Positions 1 to 12,810 of a DNA stretch of 64,000 nt are shown piece after piece (position 1 is the stretch's first letter; the number at the start of each line of letters is the position of its first letter). The translations under genes and the position numbers were made by a program. The DNA is from Gordionus sp. m RMFG-2023. Lineage: Eukaryota; Nematomorpha; Gordioida; Chordodea; Parachordodidae. The notes below the pieces were generated by a model. It did no database searches. It was not told the DNA's origin and saw nothing but the letters and a program-made list of their open reading frames with translations. The stretch covers positions 49,081,366 to 49,145,365 of the forward strand of contig NC_088777.1 of NCBI RefSeq assembly GCF_954871325.1. The letters are read 5' to 3'.

Positions 1-3000
1 TTACTATTTATCCCTGAAATTTTTACTAAGGGTAGTATTTTAAAAAAAATTTAAAATAAATATTTTAATATTGATCAGACAGTGTTGTGCAGATTTAATT
101 TAAAACATTTCCATATTTTTTAATTCGTTTGTAAATAAAATTATATAACTTGTAAAAATTGATATATAATATATGTTATTTTAATTATATCCAAAAGACA
201 TTTAAAATTAAAGAAAGCATTTTGCCCATGGTGCCCCATTTATTTTTACATTTAGAGACTCATATCTCAGTCGCTGTTTGGAGTAGGAGGATAAATTTTT
301 TTCTTAGTTATAATATATACAAACTCTTGTAAAAATTTTAGAAAATTCTGAGGGGATCTGTTTGAGAAATATTTTTTTTTTGTTTTGTCATGGAATTTGG
401 AATTCAGGAATTAACTCTATTTAAATACTAATGCCTAACCTAAAAAAAATTGATATTTTTTTAATAATTTTTGGCCTACTTAAGCTATTGATTATAAAAT
501 CTAAGATTTTAATAGAACAGATAAATAAATCAATGATATTCAGCGTTATGTATCATTACCCGTAAAAAAAATGTAAATGAATGAATGTTTTTTTTATTAC
601 TTTCTAACTATTTATATTTATATGATTATAACGAATGACATATTTTAAGGAATATTAAAATACTTTTAGAAATATCAAAATCAAATTATTCTAGAATGAT
701 AAAAAAAAATTAAACAATAAACGCCAACTTGCGGATTGAATATTTTTTAATTTTATATTTTATATATTATTTTTTTTTAAATATACTTATATAATAAGAT
801 TTATCCCGTGTATTAATGAATCTCAACTCAATTAATAGGGTATAAAAAACATTTTTACCTAAGCATTTGCAGTTATCTTGGAATTTGTAATTCATATAGG
901 CATTTGCAGCTTAGTCAAAATCTAAACTTTGACAGTATATTATAACACTCATTTAATAATGGTAATTTATCTATGTGATTTTGTTACTTTTTATGGCCTT
1001 ACTTTTAATTTAATAATCCAACACACAACAATAAATACACGTGTTGTTATAAATAAAATTTAAAATTTTTACATAAAACAAATTACTTCTAAAATATAGT
1101 AAAAATGAATACCACTGATTTTGTAATTTTTATTTTTCGGGTTAATTGATTATTATGTTTAATGTTTTGAAGGATTCTCTTCTCTTGTTTTTCTTTTTTG
1201 AACTACACTAATTCTAATTGTGAATGACATTATATTAGTTACAAATTTTATTATAGATCGAATTTCATTATATATTTTGAGTGAAAAATAAATTATATTC
1301 TTTTTTAAAATTAATTTGATGTGAATATTATGTCCAATCATCAGAAAATCATAGATTTTTTTATAAATGAAAAATAAGAAAATTATATTCATATTGATTT
1401 TAATTTTTAAAAGTTATTAATTTTGATGTTTTTTTCGCAAAATATATTTTATTTTTTAAAATATATTGAAGCTAATAAATAAAATTTTTGCAACGACAGT
1501 TATATATTAATATCCACTGAAAAATAATTCTTAGTTTAGTTTCAGTTCTTTTCTTTGTGTTTCACAGTGACAGTTTCAATGATTTGTATTTCATAGTGTG
1601 TTCCGTTCGCGACAACCATATAAAATATTTTAATATTAAAAATAAATAAAATATATTAGGTTGTTTCAAATAGTATAAATAAAAGTTTAATACTAAAAAA
1701 AAATTCTTGAACCCTAAACCCTAAATTTAAAATAAAGGAGGTTCTGGTTTACCCTAGTTTTTAATGATTTTAAAGGTGGAATATTTTAGATATTTATGAA
1801 AAATATAAAAATAATTAATTATTTATTAAAATTATTATATTTTTATGAATGTAGTAAACTAATTATATCTACAGAGCTGCCATGCGTTATTTTTACGCAA
1901 ACAATTATAACTAAGATGATTAAGTTATATATAGAAGATGTTCAAAGTATTTTCAAAATTTTTAATCATATGAAACTCTTTTTTTTACAACTCACAAATC
2001 ATTTATGAATCTTTACCAATTACAATTAATATAAATTTTTTTTAATATTAAAATGCTCAATATTGATATTTTATTATCAAATATTACCAATAGCAATTAT
2101 AAGAAAATCACTATTATTTAAAACTCAATATATTTGATGAATTTATCATCCATGTTTTGATAATCCTTTCTTATCCAATTATTCTAAATCAATCCCATCA
2201 TTTTCGCAATATTCTGTAAGTGCCAATGCTACAATTAGTGATCAATCACTTCTATCATTAATTCCAGCTTCAAAAAGAAATACAATATTTGGAATAAAGA
2301 CAAAATTGGATACTCATTATAGCTTAATTCTATTAAAATTTCTTTTCTAGTTATCAAAAATAAATATCAATCCTTCCAATTTTTTAAAGGGGGAAGGGGA
2401 TAGGGATTTAAAGGGGTTAGGTTAGAGATAGTATAAATTTATTGTAAAGGGAAGGTAGATTAACCTTAGACAAAAGCAATTAGTATAATTTCTCTCTAGC
2501 TACATCAGTTTCTTATTACCTAGTGATAGATAAGAATTTTTTTAATATAAATCTCAATCTTTTTATAAAAAATTTTTACTATCACACCAATAAATTTATT
2601 GAAAAAAAAGATCTATTTTGACAAAGTGTACATAGAACATTCAAATATTAACCCGTCAATATATATTAAAAACATGCTTACCTCCTTTTTATAATGATTT
2701 AATTATAAAACACACTTTAAGGTATTCCTATCCTTTCCTATAGCTTTTAAATTTGATTTATTGAAAAATGTATTTTTCTCCTCACAATATTTTAACAAAT
2801 TGGTACCAAATTCCCAAACTGTTCATTAATGATACTTGAATTAGATTACATTAAATCGCCTCGAAATAGATCGATTTTGATTTGCTCACCTCTTATAAAG
2901 TTAGAAGGGAACTCATAATCTCACTTAGAAAACAATGTCATTAAGTTTTTTTCCCACAAAATAATCGCAAAAATTTTTCGATTAATTTTTATTTGGACAA

Positions 3001-3797
3001 TAAAAACGAAAATTATAAATAAAATTAATATTAAAAATTGATCATTAAAAGTGTTTTTATAATGGAAATGAATTATTATAATTTAAGAGTAGTATTAACT
3101 GTTTTCCGCAAATTTCGTAGAATCCATTTTTAAGCGACATGTTGTTGTTTTCTTCTCACCAAAGATTAAATACATTCAATTTCTTTCATAAAAACAAATT
3201 TTTTTTAAAATAAAAATATATATTAAATTTCAATCTTGTTGGGGGTAAAGGGGGGGGGGATTGGATGATAATTACTAGAGGTAGATATGTTCGCCGGCTG
3301 ACCGTTAACTAACTGCCGATATTTTTGATCGTGCCATAAACCCTTATAAAAATTACCCCAGCGTTAAAATTAATATACATACATTTCTATTCTTACTAAT
3401 TGATCGATAGCATTGATTTATACCCTGATACCCGGTTTCAAATTGGGGATTCTAATGATGATAATAATAATGTCATTCAAATGAGAACGTTAAAATTAAG
3501 GTGCCCCAACCAGAATGGCATAGTATTTTAAATACACTAAAGAATACCTGGAGTTCATATTAATCTAATTAATAATGTTTTTAAAAAAATTTGGGAAAGC
3601 ATTATCATAAACTTTGAATGGGATTTCGAAATTTAAAAAATAGTTGAATTCTCTATTTTCGCAAAAGGGCCTACAAGTAAACTTGGCATTACTTTTCAGA
3701 AGTAAAATAGTTAGAATATAATTTTCAAATGGAGACAGATACAGATACTTTGTCTGAAAATTGATACAGATACAAACTGATACAATTTTTATTATGC
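1..3797. other. AT-rich DNA without a recognisable gene
   Basis: Long A/T runs and short random reading frames in all six frames. I see no splice-linked coding exons, no RNA gene and no clear terminal repeats. Two G-rich patches (around 2385-2420 and 3240-3262) and two telomere-like CCCTAAA units near 1711-1726 are too short to interpret. Confidence 0.5.
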
Positions 3798-3992
3798 AAG
3801 TGTTGTTAAACGGCTCGATTTTTAAAAACGGCTAGTCCAATATAGAAAATATTAAGCAAACCTCGAGATTTCGTTAATAGATATCCAACAATGTTCTGCC
3901 ATCTATAAACAAAATCTCCAAGCTTATATAATATTTATGGCTAAAATATTGGGTTAGCACGTGTTTAAAAATCTAGCCGTTTAATCACATTA
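3798..3992. mobile_element. MITE family A, hAT-type, copy 1
   Basis: About 195 bp. The left end reads AAGTGTTGTTAAACGGCTCG and the right end is its approximate inverse, CTAGCCGTTTAATCACATTA. The flanks TATTATGC and TATTATAC match at 7 of 8 positions, as expected for an aged hAT target duplication. The interior shares a CTCGAGATTTCG...TAGATATCCAAC block with the copies at 41.5 and 58.7 kb. No coding capacity. Confidence 0.75.
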
Positions 3993-6724
3993 TATTATAC
4001 TTACATAGGGTCTGTAAAATGCTTAATTCAGGATTCCATTATTAAAATTTAAATTTCGAAGTGAGCCAAAAGCTGATATGACATATCCTCGCCTATATTA
4101 TTCTATCTCTGCTTTTTCAACTTGAGAGCAATTTTTAAAATTCCTTATCTATATTTTGAATATTAGAAATGTTTTCCTAAGAGATAGAATAATCACCAAA
4201 TTTAATTTTAATTTTTTTAAAAAAAAAAAGAAGATCTACAAACAACTTATCTTTAAATTAAATCCAAAAATATTATTGAATATATTATTAATGTAAACAA
4301 GACCAAAAGACTAAAATATTTTATTTGTAAAATTTAAATATAATATTAAAATGGAATGGATAAAAATTAATGTTATATTTATTTTTCTTTAAAATAATGA
4401 AAAAAAAAAAATATTCTTTTTAATTTTTTGCTTTTTGGATCAGTAATATCAGGTTAAAATAACTCTTAATCCTATTTACGTAATTACCTAACTTTTATCA
4501 TCTCTATTGTGGCTTAGTAAAAGCTTTTAGCCTAAAAAATTGAATTAAGTCTCTAAGGTTGAGTCTCTTCTTGAAGATTGATTCGAATATTTTTGAACAA
4601 AAACATGGCTACGCTGTTTTATAGTTTAGGTAGTTTAACAACACTTTACGTAATACCTGAAAGCGTTTTTAAAAATGATATGCTGGATGGATTGATAATT
4701 TTTTTTTATAAATGGAATGGTATAATTTTAACAAAAAGAAGAAATAGGGAGATATTATCTAATTCGGACTATAATTAATTTTGTAAGTTAAAGATATAAG
4801 ATTTTTTTTTCCCATGTAAATAGATTAATATATTCTTAAAAATGGAGATAAAATAACTTAATTCTCAGGCGACAAGATATATATATACAAATATACAATT
4901 AAAATAATAATTTTTAGATTTTATAATAATAATAAAACATTCTCAAAAGTTTTATACCATGCTTTTATCTGTAAAGACATTTTTAACCACTTTAAACTCT
5001 TTCTACCCAGAGACCTAACGGCAGATTAGTTGTTATATTTAATGAATAACAAGGTAATATTGGTATAATTATTAAATATATTAAGATACTCTGGTAAATT
5101 AATTACTATAATTGCGCGGAAATTATTAAGGAAAATATAAAAAAAAACACAAATAATTAAAATTATTTAGTTTAATTTTTATTTTAAAAATATATCTAAA
5201 GATTGACTTCTCCTTTAGACACAAGATTTTCAAAAATTAAAATTACGTCGAAATATATAATAGAGCAAAATTGCACATTTTTGGAAATTGTCATGAAACA
5301 TATTAAACTTAGTAGATTAGTAAATATACCAAGAAGAAATATCAAAGCACAAATTATGATTTTACTATAAGTGATTTAGAACATGAATAACATATTCTTC
5401 TCAGAAAACTTCACACACCTATGAATATTCTTTAAGATTTTTGGAGGGAAAAGGAAATCCAGCTTCCGAATCTTTCCACGGGGAAACTAGCACATCTAGG
5501 GTTTTCTCTACCACTGGGTTGGTGTTGAATTTGAGGAGATCCTCCTTATGTCCGTCAAATTGAGATTAAATTATTTTTATAAAAAAAGTCAATTGGGTAA
5601 GTGTTTCAATAAAGAAGGGTACTTTACCTGGAACCTGAAGGACTCAATTAGATGATGCAAAAGGCGAGATGGGATAAATTTTAATCAAGGAAGGAAAGGA
5701 GTTTGCATGGGGTTTATACATGTATAGATATATTAGTTGCAAGCAATCCAAAAGGAGGCGCGAAAATTTTTCAAATACAATATTTTAGCCAATATTATAT
5801 CTATTCCGTTGATAATGACCACACCAGAACCAGAATATAGAATCCTGCCTGGAAAAATCTAACAACCGGAAATAGAACCTGGGAACCATTTTTTGTTCAG
5901 GCTACATATTCTGTCCTAGCCTCCTGATATTTTTGTTAGACCCAATCTTAGATCATCAGTTTAATTGCATCGAAGAATATTTTTCAATGTGCCAAAATTG
6001 GGAAATATCAAAATGCGCCAATATTGATAATCTTTATTCCCTTATTATATTGATTAGGCTATGGAAAAAAAATAAAAAAATAATTAAATGTAAAATTTGC
6101 TACTCATTTTGTTTAATTAAAAGTTGTGTTTAGTTTTATTAACCTATTTTTCCTAGGATAAAATAAAATGGTGAGAATAGCATACTTCATATAATTAATC
6201 ATAGCTGCTAATATATTATAGAGAGCTATATTTTTTTTTTCATTTTGTAGGTGAATAGATGAGGTATACATTGTTTTTAAAAAATTTTTTGCCTTTATGA
6301 TAAAAATGCTAAATACCTATCGTTTTACACCCTGAAGGAATGACATATTTTTATAACTACTATTAAATTTTGATTATTAAAGAACTCTCTAACTTCACTA
6401 TATTAATGACGCCCAGATTCTCTAGAGAGATACTCTAATGCAATTTCCTACTGAAAAGTTATAAAAATTTAGATAATTTAAAAGGAATCAGGGAGCCATA
6501 ATTTTTCAATTAAATTTTATTATTATCATCAATTAAATTTTTTTAAATAAATTTATACAAATGTGGAAAAATTTTTTTTTTATTTTTAAATATAAATAAA
6601 TATACATTAGGGATGAGAGACGGGGTGGGGGGGGGGTATATAAATTTATAATCAAATAAAGAGAAATGGGAGGTAGGAGTCATGATGCGGTTGTTACATA
6701 CACCCACCTCACCGTAATAGAAAG
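3993..6724. other. AT-rich DNA, no gene recognised apart from a GC-richer island
   Basis: No transposase, RNA gene or host exon could be recognised. Short frames such as those at 4578-4778 and 5933-6133 are A/T-codon rich, resemble no family and have no splice context. The exception is the island at 5419-5565, listed separately. Confidence 0.5.
5419..5565 (-). other. GC-richer open stretch, possible orphan exon
   Basis: On the minus strand about 48 codons are open, reading SQFDGHKEDLLKFNTNPVVE and then roughly KTLDVLVSPWKDSEAGFPFP up to a TAG at 5419-5421. The plus strand of the same interval is also open for about 40 codons. Composition differs sharply from the flanks and the minus-strand peptide looks protein-like, but there is no ATG and no AG acceptor directly upstream. 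It could be the last exon of an unknown gene, a relic of one, or chance. I do not recognise the product. Confidence 0.25.
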
Positions 6725-6841
6725 TAATGTTATTAAACGACTGGATTTGAGACAATTTATAAAAACGGTAAACTCAATATTTTCGCCATAAAAAGTTGCC
6801 TTAGCCTCGAGATTTAGAAAATAGATGTCCAAACTTGTGCC
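6725..6841. mobile_element. MITE family A, left half, interrupted by the 13.7-kb hAT
   Basis: Begins TAATGTTATTAAACGACTGG, the degenerate left end of family A, and continues through the internal CCTCGAGATTTAG...TAGATGTCCAAACTTGTGCC block. It stops exactly where the giant hAT begins. The last eight bases, CTTGTGCC, are the target duplication. The right half resumes at 20562. Confidence 0.8.
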
Positions 6842-6851
6842 TAGTGTTGTT

Positions 6852-7320
6852 AAAACGCCGCGAGTCGCGACCCCGACCCAAAGCTCGGGTCGTTTTATTC
6901 GACTCCGACTCAATGTTTGGGTCGTTTTTTTCGACTTCGACCCGAGTTCAAGCCGAAATAAACGACTTCGACCCAAAATATGGGTCGTTTTTTACGACTC
7001 CGACTCAAAATTTGGGTCGTATTTTTCGACTCAAATTTGAAATTTGGGTCGTATTTTTCGACTTAAACTTGAAGTTTGGGTCATATTTTTCGACTCAAAC
7101 TTGAAGTTTGGGTCGTATTTTTCGACTCAAACTTGAAGTTTGGGTCGTATTTTTCGACTCCAACTCAAAGTTTGGGTCGTTTTTCTGACTCAGACTCAAA
7201 CATCGGGTCGTTTTATTCAATCCGACTCAAAATATGGATCTTTCTTTTTAAAGACGACTTAAAGTTAGGGTTGCTTTTTTTCACCCTTAACCCAATATCT
7301 AGATCATTTTTTTGACCAAA
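6852..7320. repeat. 32-bp CpG-rich minisatellite, left arm
   Basis: Degenerate tandem units with the core GGGTCGTATTTTTCGACTC. The best stretch, about 7014-7180, has a clear 32-bp period. Each unit contains TCGAC or CGACC inverted words. It lies directly inside the left terminal repeat, where hAT elements carry subterminal transposase-binding repeats; such a role here is inference. Overlapping open frames through the array come from the period and are not genes. Confidence 0.85.
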
Positions 7321-7419
7321 AGTCAAATAACATTTAGTATATATTAATATTATAGGCGGGAAAGTTACTTAAAGCTTCTTTAAATTATAATGCTCTGGAT
7401 TAACTATTCATCATAGTTA

Positions 7420-9475
7420 TTTTTTAAAATTTTTAAGTGAAGATGCACCATAGAAAAGAGCCATTTGTTATGATGGTTATTTTTGAACTTTTTTAAATGA
7501 AATAGATGAAAATATATATTCTAAACATGTTAAATTTAAAATTTGTGAGGATGTATCATAGATAGGTGACAATAGTCATAATCGCTATTTTTGAACTTTT
7601 TCAAATTTTTTTAAAGGAAATAACTAAAAATATATATTCTAAACATGTTAAATTAAAAATTCAGTGAGGATGTATCATAGATAGGTGACAATTGTCATAA
7701 TCGTTATTTTTGAACTTTTTTCAATTTTTTTAAAGGAAATAGCTAAAAATATATATTCTAAACATGTTAAATTAAAAATTCAGTGAGGATGTATCATATA
7801 TAGGTGACAATTGTCATAATCGCTATTTTTGAACTTTTTCAAATTTTTTTAAAGGAAATATCTAAAAATATATATTCTAAACATGTTAAATTAAAAATTC
7901 AGTGAGGATGTATCATATATAGGTGACAATTGTCATAATCGCTATTTTTGAACTTTTTCAAATTTTTTTAAAGGAAATATCTAAAAATATATATTCTAAA
8001 CATGTTAAATTAAAAATTCAGTTAGGATGTATCATAGATAGGTGACAATTGTCATAATCGCTATTTTTGAATTTTTTCAAATTTTTTTAAAGGAAATAGC
8101 TAAAAATATATATTCTAAACATGTTAAATTAAAAATTCAGTGATGATGTATCATATATAGGTGACAATTGTCATAATCGCTATTTTTGAATTTTTTCAAA
8201 TTTTTTTAAAGGAAATAGCTAAAAATATATATTCTAAACATGTTAAATTAAAAATTCAGTGAGGAAGTATCATAGATAGGTGACAATTGTCATAATCGTT
8301 ATTTTTGAACTTTTTTCAATTTTTTAAAGTAAATAGCTAAAAATATATATTCTAAACATATTAAATTAAAAATTCAGTGATGATGTATCATAGATAGGTG
8401 ACAATTGTCATAATCGCTATTTTTGAATTTTTTCAAATTTTTTTAAAGGAAATAGCTAAAAATATATATTCTAAACATGTTAAATTAAAAATTCAGTGAT
8501 GATGTATCATATATAGGTGACAATTGTCATAATCGCTATTTTTGAATTTTTTCAAATTTTTTTAAAGGAAATAGCTAAAAATATATATTCTAAACATGTT
8601 AAATTAAAAATTCAGTTAGGATGTATCATAGATAGGTGACAATTGTCATAATCGCTATTTTTGAATTTTTTCAAATTTTTTTAAAGGAAATAGCTAAAAA
8701 TATATATTCTAAACATGTTAAATTAAAAATTCAGTGATGATGTATCATATATAGGTGACAATTGTCATAATCGCTATTTTTGAATTTTTTCAAATTTTTT
8801 TAAAGGAAATAGCTAAAAATATATATTCTAAACATGTTAAATTAAAAATTCAGTGATGATGTATCATATATAGGTGACAATTGTCATAATCGCTATTTTT
8901 GAATTTTTTCAAATTTTTTTAAAGGAAATAGCTAAAAATATATATTCTAAACATGTTAAATTAAAAATTCAGTGAGGAAGTATCATATATAGGTGACAAT
9001 TGTCATAATCGCTATTTTTGAACTTTTTCAAATTTTTTTAAAGGAAATAGCTAAAAATATATATTCTAAACATGTTAAATTAAAAATTCAGTGAGGATGT
9101 ATCATAGATAGGTGACAATTGTCATAATCGTTATTTTTGAACTTTTTCAAATTTTTTTAAAGGAAATAGCTAAAAATATATATTCTAAACATGTTAAATT
9201 AAAAATTCAGTGAGGATGTATCATAGATAGGTGACAATTGTCATAATCGTTATTTTTGAACTTTTTCAAATTTTTTTAAAGGAAATAGCTAAAAATATAT
9301 ATTCTAAACATGTTAAATTAAAAATTCAGTGAGGATGTATCATAGATAGGTGACAATTGTCATAATCGTTATTTTTAAACTTTTTTCAATTATTTTAAAG
9401 GAAATAGCTAAAAATATATATCCTAAACATGTTAAATTAAAACATCAGTGAGGATGTATCATAGATAAGGGACAA
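7420..9475. repeat. 119-bp satellite array, left arm (about 17 units)
   Basis: Successive GGTGACAATTGTC words start at 7922, 8041 and 8160, giving a 119-bp period. Units are highly similar and each holds the perfect palindrome GACAATTGTC plus the blocks AAATATATATTCTAAACATG and CAGTGAGGATGTATCATAGA. Small variants (GAGG/GATG/TAGG, GATAGG/TATAGG) recur in groups, suggesting block amplification. The outer units near 7420-7560 are more diverged. The inverse array is at 17531-19745. Confidence 0.92.
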
Positions 9476-10558
9476 AAAATGGTTATTATATATACGAGTA
9501 GTAAGGTACATAATATTTTTAAGTGATAAAATGAGATGCTAATATATTTCTTGTAATTTTAATTTATAATAAAATTCTTAAATCTTTGAAGTTACTAGTT
9601 AGGATAAAAGTTACTTGGCACATCATACAATGATATTTATACCTTGTTTTTTTTTCGAGAATAAATTTTATGCGATATCTCATGAAGGAAATTACATACC
9701 ATTGTACAGAGAAATAACTTTGTATATATTATCTGCACCAATATCTTTTATATCAATCTCTATCGGTGACATTTTAAATTATATTGGAAACTAGATTGTG
9801 TAGATTTCTAAATATTAATTTAAAGGATTAAGATTTTAGAATTAATTATAAATATATCTTAATAATTTTTATATTGCATTTATTATTTAAAATCTCTCGT
9901 TTTAAGCCTATTTAGCAAGAAAAATATTGACTAATCCTGAAATTACGATAATAGATATCTATACCTTTATATAATCTATGAGAAAAATTGCTCTCATAAT
10001 ATTCTTCTTAATAAAATAGTGAATAATTAACGCCTGAAAAAAAGTATAGCGCTTTATAACATGGTTCAAAGTTAATCCCAGTATCAATTTTAATGTGTAA
10101 TTTTTCTCAAGTGTTCAAAATTCTAAATCTTAATATCAAAAACTATTTTAGTTATCAATTTAAAGTCAAATAATATTAAAACACTAATATTCTCCAGTAT
10201 TCATAAAAAACAACAGCCTGAAATAAGAATACTAAGCTCAAAACATCTTAAATATTTGATACATTTATAGTTTAAATATTTTTATTTAAATTATATATAT
10301 TTATTAATGTACAAAAAATTTAATTTAACAATATATATAGATATAAAAATTATGTATAAAATTTATTATTCATGATATTGATAACCCATGAATTTAAACA
10401 TAAACACTGTTTAAGTGTTTCGGAGGCCATGCGATTTCTTTTCTTTGTTACGGTGTCCACCCCTCTTTAGAAGACACGCTCGCTCTCAACGGATGTATTG
10501 CTCCGACAAAAAATCTTTAGCCATGATGCAAAGGTACGGAAAACGCTCAGAATTACAG
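9476..10558. repeat. Inner left arm, mirror of 16360-17530
   Basis: Non-tandem part of the left arm. Its inverse occurs at 16360-17530 with small indels; for example TATATACGAGTAGTAAGGTA here reads TACCTTACTACTCGTATATA there. The innermost part, 10378-10558, is the antisense of the transposase 3' end, including the hAT dimerisation motif. The arm therefore stops inside coding sequence. The right arm has extra sequence near 17330-17440 that is lacking here. Confidence 0.85.
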
Positions 10559-11894
10559 TATGACTTAAAAAAACTCGACTTAACACTACATTTATGAAAA
10601 ATATAGCTCGCCTAAATTATTAAATTATATTTAAAAAAATTCATATTTTAATTGAAAAATGCATCCGGAATCGCAAATACTTATTTAAAAAATTTATTGT
10701 TTTATTAGTTTAAAAATTCCATATGGAAGTGAAGTGACTATTTAAATTCTAAAATTATAAAAGATATTTTATTTTACTTTTAGTGGTGCCAGCTAGACGG
10801 CAAATTTGTTGAGATTTTTTCTTTTCTTCATTGTTAGGGATAGGGATATGATTAATAATCATTTTTTTTAACTTTCCAAATTTTTTTTAACTTTCCAAAT
10901 TTTTTTTTATTATTTTTAGGGGTATAAATCTAAATTTTTTTATTTTATTCATTTTTTGTTTTTAAAATTATAATTTAATATTATTAACATAAATTTTATT
11001 AATAAAAGTTGTCCAATTTAAATCATTTCTTAAATATTATTTTTATATAAAACTTTTCTTAGTGTGATGTCACAAAGTTCAAGTTCTACGCCATCAAGGT
11101 CAACTCAAGATGATAGAGAAAATCAAGTAAATCAATAACCATAAACCTTTATGATATTATTTCGATTTTATGCAATTATAACCTTTATTTTAATATATTT
11201 ATAATTTTAGTTGGAGCCTTTTTCGGATTCACTAATAGAACAGGATTTAAATTCTTCTGCGATTAATAGTAGTTTCAATATTAAATCAAATTATAATTAT
11301 AGTCCAAATAAATCACACAAAAAATGCAATCATTGCGAAAAAATATATCGTTCCACTACCGCTACAAGTTTAATAAATTTTTGTTTTTATATAGTTACAT
11401 TAAATTAAATTTTCAAATTTAAAAAGAAATTATTCCTTATGATGGCAGTAATGTTTTTTAATATTTAAAAAAACATAAAATATTTCGGGGTTTTTAGGAT
11501 TTTAATGTTGGTCTAGAATTGTTTTGTTTTCCTCCAGTTTTTAAATATTTTTAAGCTAAAAGTGGATAATAACTTATTTATTTTCAATATATAAAAAAAT
11601 AAAAACTAAATTAAAAAAATTTTAATTTTTATGACGGTACAGCTCTGTCAATTTTGCGATATTTGCTTATAAAGATTTAATTATTACTTCATAATGGCCT
11701 ATTTTATCTTATTTAAGTGCTAAATTTACCTATCTTTTTATTTTTTACTCTAATTTTTTATTATTTTAAACCTAATTAAAATATAGAAAATATATTCAAT
11801 ATATAAACCTGGCTATATTTTTCAAAAAAGGTAATAATTTATACTTAATATTAATTATTTAGAATATTAAGTTAGGTTACTATTTTTTTGGAGG

Positions 11895-11970
11895 GGCTCA
11901 TTATTATGTTGTTCAAACGTCGCGACCCCGACCCAGAGTTTGGGTCGTTTTTTTGACTCGGACTTCTTTT
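11895..11970. repeat. Solo terminal fragment of the giant hAT inside its own transposase intron
   Basis: TTGTTCAAACGTCGCGACCC followed by CGACCCAGAGTTTGGGTCG closely matches the left end of the element at 6845-6895. Only about 75 bp are present, with no satellite. It may be a trace of an earlier insertion or of abortive gap repair. Confidence 0.6.
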
Positions 11971-12484
11971 TATATTGAATGTTATTTTTTTAAATGTTTT
12001 TTATGTTATTTTTTTTTGATATATTATTGTTCTTTTGTGATTGGTTAATTTATTTTATTTTTAAAATAATATACATATATTTTTTTATATAGGATATTTT
12101 TAAATAATATTTTTATAAATTTTATATCAATATAAATACAGTTCTATTTATAATAGATTTTTATAGCTAATAATAGGTATTACAAATATTTAATTTACAA
12201 TATACGGCTAGCCCGGCCCGGATTTTTTTAAAATATATTATATTTATAATAGATTTTTAGCTAATAAAAGCGATTTTAAATATTTAATTTGATATATATG
12301 GCCGGCCCTGTTCGGATATTTTTTTATAAATAATTTTAGGCCCAGCCCGGTGGTATATATAAAAAAATTAAAATACGATCTAGCCCTCTGATATATTTTA
12401 TTTATTAATTTCTGATTGTAACTTAGCTTATTAACAACAAAATAGGTATTAATTCTTAGTATTATTTAATACTTCTTTGTAGGG

Positions 12485-12690
12485 TCATTGTCAAATCAAT
12501 CACTTTTCAGCCGACCCCTTTCGATTTCTTAAAAATGGCCAAATTAGGATTTTAGCAAAATAATAAGTAAGCCTCGAGATTTGGTAAAATAAAAACCTAT
12601 CTGTCATCTATAAAATCTCCATGATTACATAATATTATTCAGGTCTTTTTAAAAATCGATCAAATCGGGCTTAACATTAATGATAGGCAA
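12485..12690. mobile_element. Degenerate MITE family A copy
   Basis: Recognised by internal blocks AAGCCTCGAGATTTGG, CTGTCATCTATAAAATCTCC and CTTTTTAAAAATCG in family order. The ends are decayed and no target duplication is visible. It lies within the long transposase intron, so it is nested in the giant hAT. Confidence 0.5.
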
Positions 12691-12810
12691 TATATCAGTA
12701 TTAAAATTTTTATTAGTTAGTGCATTATGCATCAACATTCAAATGTTTGAATAATCGAAAGGAGGCAGGGTTTAGAATATAGTTTCTTTTGATTTATTTA
12801 ATAATATATA

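Noticed and set aside
1711-1726. CCCTAAACCCTAAA telomere-like motif
   Set aside because: Only two units in an AT-rich setting; chance is enough.
6680-7315. Several overlapping open frames rich in GSFFSTPTQ- and GRIFRL-like repeats
   Set aside because: They follow the 32-bp minisatellite period in several frames and both strands; the mirrored array gives the same. No start context or domain.
7420-9475. Regular array considered as CRISPR
   Set aside because: Units are contiguous 119-bp satellites with no variable spacers, in a eukaryotic transposon.
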